From the NCBI RefSeq assembly GCF_001037495.1, contig NZ_KQ089822.1, positions 1,488,001 through 1,552,000 on the forward strand: a stretch of 64,000 nt of DNA, given 5' to 3'. The notes below the pieces were generated by a model. That model was given only the letters and a program-made list of their open reading frames with translations. It was not told the origin of the DNA and did no database searches. A program made the translations under genes and the position numbers. Below, one piece after another: positions 61,874-64,000 of the stretch. Source of the stretch: Citrobacter sp. MGH106. Its GTDB lineage: Bacteria; Pseudomonadota; Gammaproteobacteria; Enterobacterales; Enterobacteriaceae. Position 1 is the stretch's first letter, and each line of letters begins with the position of its first letter.

Positions 61874-62791
61874 ATGAACTTCAGACGACTGAAATACTTC
61901 GTAAAAATCGTCGATATTGGTAGCCTGACCCAGGCCGCGGAGGTGTTGCACATTGCGCAACCTGCGCTGAGTCAGCAGGTTGCTACGCTGGAAGGTGAAC
62001 TGGATCAGCAATTGTTGATTCGTACCAAGCGCGGCGTGACGCCAACTGAGGCCGGAAAGGTTCTTTATACTCACGCCCGGACTATCTTGCGTCAGTGTGA
62101 ACAGGCGCAGCTCGCGGTCAATAATGTCGGGCAGACGTTGAGCGGGCAGGTGTCTATTGGGCTCGCACCTGGAACTGCCGCATCCTCAATAACGATGCCG
62201 TTATTACAAACTGTACGTGCCGAGCTGCCGGATGTTTTGGTTTACCTGCATGAAAACAGTGGCGCAGTGCTCAACGACAAACTGCTCAGTGGTCAACTTG
62301 ATATGGCTGTGCTCTATGAGCGTTCGCCGGTGGCTGGGATTTCCAGTCAACCATTGCTAAAAGAAGATCTTTTCCTTGTTGGCACGCGTGACTGTCCGGG
62401 TCAAAGTGTTGATTTAATCGCAGTAGCTCAAATGAATCTGTTTCTTCCGCGAGATTATAGTGCGGTACGTTTACGTGTGGACGAAGCCTTTTCGCTACGT
62501 CGCTTAACGGCCAAAGTAATCGGGGAAATCGAGTCCATCTCCACATTAACTGCAGCTATTGCAAGCGGTATGGGGGTGACTGTTTTGCCTGAGTCGGCCG
62601 CTCGTTCATTATGTAATGCCGCAAATGGCTGGATGGCCCGGATTACAACGCCGTCGATGAGCTTGCCATTATCGCTGAATGTATCGGCCAGAGGGAGTTT
62701 GTCGCCGCAGGCACAAGCGGTAAAAGAAATTCTGTTATCACTGGTCAGCCGTCCGGCGCTGGAAAACCGCGAATTGCAGCTGGTCAGTTAA
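61874..62791 (+). CDS. nac: Nac, nitrogen assimilation control LysR regulator
   Basis: A 305-residue LysR-type regulator. The winged helix-turn-helix (residues 1-60) contains GSLTQAAEVLHIAQPALSQQ, followed by an effector domain that in Nac works without a small-molecule ligand. Under nitrogen limitation it links sigma-54-dependent NtrC control to sigma-70 promoters. The ATG at 61874 follows AGGAGG; the longer in-frame ORF starting upstream would cross the sigma-54 promoter and is rejected. cbl follows downstream. Confidence 0.96.
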   Translation: MNFRRLKYFVKIVDIGSLTQAAEVLHIAQPALSQQVATLEGELDQQLLIRTKRGVTPTEAGKVLYTHARTILRQCEQAQLAVNNVGQTLSGQVSIGLAPGTAASSITMPLLQTVRAELPDVLVYLHENSGAVLNDKLLSGQLDMAVLYERSPVAGISSQPLLKEDLFLVGTRDCPGQSVDLIAVAQMNLFLPRDYSAVRLRVDEAFSLRRLTAKVIGEIESISTLTAAIASGMGVTVLPESAARSLCNAANGWMARITTPSMSLPLSLNVSARGSLSPQAQAVKEILLSLVSRPALENRELQLVS

Positions 62792-62793
62792 AC

Positions 62794-62827
62794 CTTATTC
62801 CCGACAGGAATAAGATGCAGGTTTTTA
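62794..62827 (+). terminator. Possible terminator between nac and cbl
   Basis: CTTATTCC and GGAATAAG form a stem with a CCGACA-type loop just after the nac stop; a GTTTTTATT run follows after a short gap. Because of the gap it may be leaky, letting nac transcripts reach cbl. Confidence 0.45.
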
Positions 62828-62892
62828 TTATTTGTTATGCCGGGCGTCAGACTTTAACAATAGAGTAATGTCTGATGTACCCGGAGCGAAGC

Positions 62893-63843
62893 GTGAATTT
62901 CCAGCAACTTAAAATTATCCGCGAGGCGGCCCGTCAGGATTACAACCTGACGGAAGTCGCGAACATTCTTTATACCTCGCAGTCGGGCGTAAGCCGGCAT
63001 ATTCGCGAGCTTGAAGATGAACTCGGTATTGAAATATTTATCCGGCGCGGTAAACGCCTGCTGGGCATGACTGAGCCGGGCAAAGCATTGCTGGTTATCG
63101 CCGAACGTATTCTTAATGAAGCCAGTAATGTTCGCCGACTGGCGGATTTGTTTACAAATGACACGTCCGGTGTTCTGACGATTGCTACCACGCACACACA
63201 GGCTCGCTACAGCCTGCCGGCGGTGATTAAGGCATTTCGCGAACTCTTTCCTGAAGTCCGTCTTGAGTTAGTACAGGGGACGCCGCAAGAAATTGACGTG
63301 CTATTGCGAAATGGCGGGGCAGATATCGGGATTGCCAGCGAACGGTTAAGTAGCGATCCACTGCTGGTGGCCTTTCCCTGGTTCCGTTGGCATCACAGCC
63401 TGCTTGTTCCTCATGATCATCCGTTAGTTCAGGCTTCTCCATTGACGTTAGAGTCTATTGCTCACTGGCCACTAATTACATATCGACAAGGAATTACGGG
63501 ACGTTCCCGCATTGATGAGGCATTTGCGCGTAAAGGACTGGTGCCCGATATTATCCTTAGCGCTCAGGACTCGGATGTGATTAAAACCTATGTGGCATTG
63601 GGACTGGGGATTGGACTGGTGGCGGAGCAATCCAGCGGTGAGCAGGAAGAGGGCACGTTGATCCGTCTGGATACCCGGCATTTATTTGATGCGAATACCG
63701 TCTGGCTTGGCCTGAAACGAGGTCAATTACAGCGTAATTACGTCTGGCGATTCATTGAGTTATGTAATGCGGGCTTATCGGTGGATGAGATCAAACGACA
63801 GGCTATGGAGCCAGATGAAGTGATGATTGATTATCAGATCTAA
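62893..63843 (+). CDS. cbl: Cbl, LysR regulator of sulfonate-sulfur use
   Basis: A 316-residue CysB-like LysR regulator. The helix-turn-helix contains YNLTEVANILYTSQSGVSRH, and the effector domain contains TTHTQARYSLPAVI near residue 100, the sulfate/adenosine phosphosulfate pocket region in CysB/Cbl. In E. coli it activates ssu and tau genes under sulfur limitation. The GTG at 62893 is chosen because GGAG lies 6 nt upstream and the length is then that of the family. The ATG six codons upstream is weaker. Confidence 0.94.
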   Translation: MNFQQLKIIREAARQDYNLTEVANILYTSQSGVSRHIRELEDELGIEIFIRRGKRLLGMTEPGKALLVIAERILNEASNVRRLADLFTNDTSGVLTIATTHTQARYSLPAVIKAFRELFPEVRLELVQGTPQEIDVLLRNGGADIGIASERLSSDPLLVAFPWFRWHHSLLVPHDHPLVQASPLTLESIAHWPLITYRQGITGRSRIDEAFARKGLVPDIILSAQDSDVIKTYVALGLGIGLVAEQSSGEQEEGTLIRLDTRHLFDANTVWLGLKRGQLQRNYVWRFIELCNAGLSVDEIKRQAMEPDEVMIDYQI

Positions 63844-63876
63844 AGCAAAAAGCCCGCTAAAAAGCGGGCTTTTCTA
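63843..63876. terminator. Terminator shared by cbl and tRNA-Asn copy 2
   Basis: AGCCCGCT (63851-63858) and AGCGGGCT (63863-63870) form a strong stem, with T-rich tails on both strands (TTTTCT to the right, TTTTTGCTTTA to the left). It begins at the cbl stop and ends just before the tRNA. Confidence 0.85.
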
Positions 63877-63980
63877 AATTTGGCTCCTCTGACTGGACTC
63901 GAACCAGTGACATACGGATTAACAGTCCGCCGTTCTACCGACTGAACTACAGAGGAATCGTGTGAACGAGGCGCATATTA
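63875..63980 (-). repeat. 106-bp direct repeat, right copy (tRNA-Asn)
   Basis: This copy matches 61468-61573 over its whole length, by eye. It is in the same orientation, so recombination between the two would delete nac and cbl and leave one tRNA-Asn gene. Confidence 0.9.
63881..63956 (-). tRNA. tRNA-Asn (GUU), copy 2
   Basis: This 76-base minus-strand gene is identical to the copy at 61474-61549, with the same GTT anticodon and encoded CCA. Its -10 box TAATAT is at 63975-63980, and the last three bases of the window fit the start of a TTGACA -35 box on the minus strand. Confidence 0.98.
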
Positions 63981-64000
63981 CTGACCTCACTATATCGTGT

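Overview
The window is one contiguous piece of an enterobacterial chromosome. Protein sequences and gene order (wzzB - his operon - yeeZ/yeeY/plaP/sbcB - phsABC - dacD/sbmC/yeeA/yeeX - pdu - pocR - cbi/cob - ldtA - tRNA-Asn - nac - cbl) point to Salmonella or Citrobacter. Several proteins (PhsA, CbiA, PduX, HisD) look close to, but not identical with, the Salmonella forms as I recall them. An iron ABC transporter sits between ldtA and tRNA-Asn. I therefore favour a Citrobacter (C. freundii-like) genome, but this is inference and no search was run.

Region 1 (1-7.7 kb): the 3' end of wzzB (O-antigen chain length) converges on the complete histidine operon hisLGDCBHAFIE, all on the minus strand, with leader peptide, attenuator and promoter visible. 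Region 2 (7.7-12.7 kb): yeeZ, the LysR gene yeeY, the 20-codon yoeI overlapping the putrescine importer plaP, and sbcB (exonuclease I). Region 3 (13-20.4 kb): phsABC (thiosulfate reductase), dacD, the SOS gene sbmC with a LexA box, yeeA and yeeX.

Region 4 (20.4-37.2 kb, minus strand): the whole 1,2-propanediol utilisation operon pduABCDEGHJKLMNOPQSTUVWX. It encodes a bacterial microcompartment shell (PduA, B/B', J, K, N, T, U), the B12-dependent diol dehydratase (PduCDE), its reactivase (PduGH), cobalamin recycling enzymes (PduO, PduS), propionaldehyde conversion (PduP, PduQ, PduL, PduW) and a threonine kinase for B12 synthesis (PduX). Divergent from it are pduF (propanediol facilitator) and pocR (the propanediol-responsive activator).

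Region 5 (39.6-56.8 kb, plus strand): a cobalamin riboswitch followed by the anaerobic adenosylcobalamin operon cbiABCDETFGHJKLMNQOP-cobUST, with a cobalt ECF transporter (CbiMNQO) embedded. Regions 4 and 5 form one physiological unit: the operon makes the cofactor that the diol dehydratase needs.

Region 6 (56.8-64 kb): ldtA, a three-gene ferric-iron-type ABC transporter with a Fur-box-like site, and two tRNA-Asn genes in a 106-bp direct repeat flanking nac (with a sigma-54 promoter) and cbl.

I see no phage, insertion sequence, CRISPR array or unfamiliar gene cluster. All protein genes belong to recognisable families. The points most worth following up are regulatory or small-scale: a near-consensus CRP site inside a perfect inverted repeat before dacD, a 13-bp perfect inverted repeat before pocR, a histidine leader with six rather than seven His codons, the yoeI/plaP overlap, an antisense terminator-like hairpin before yeeX, and the shared N-terminal helices across Pdu cargo proteins.
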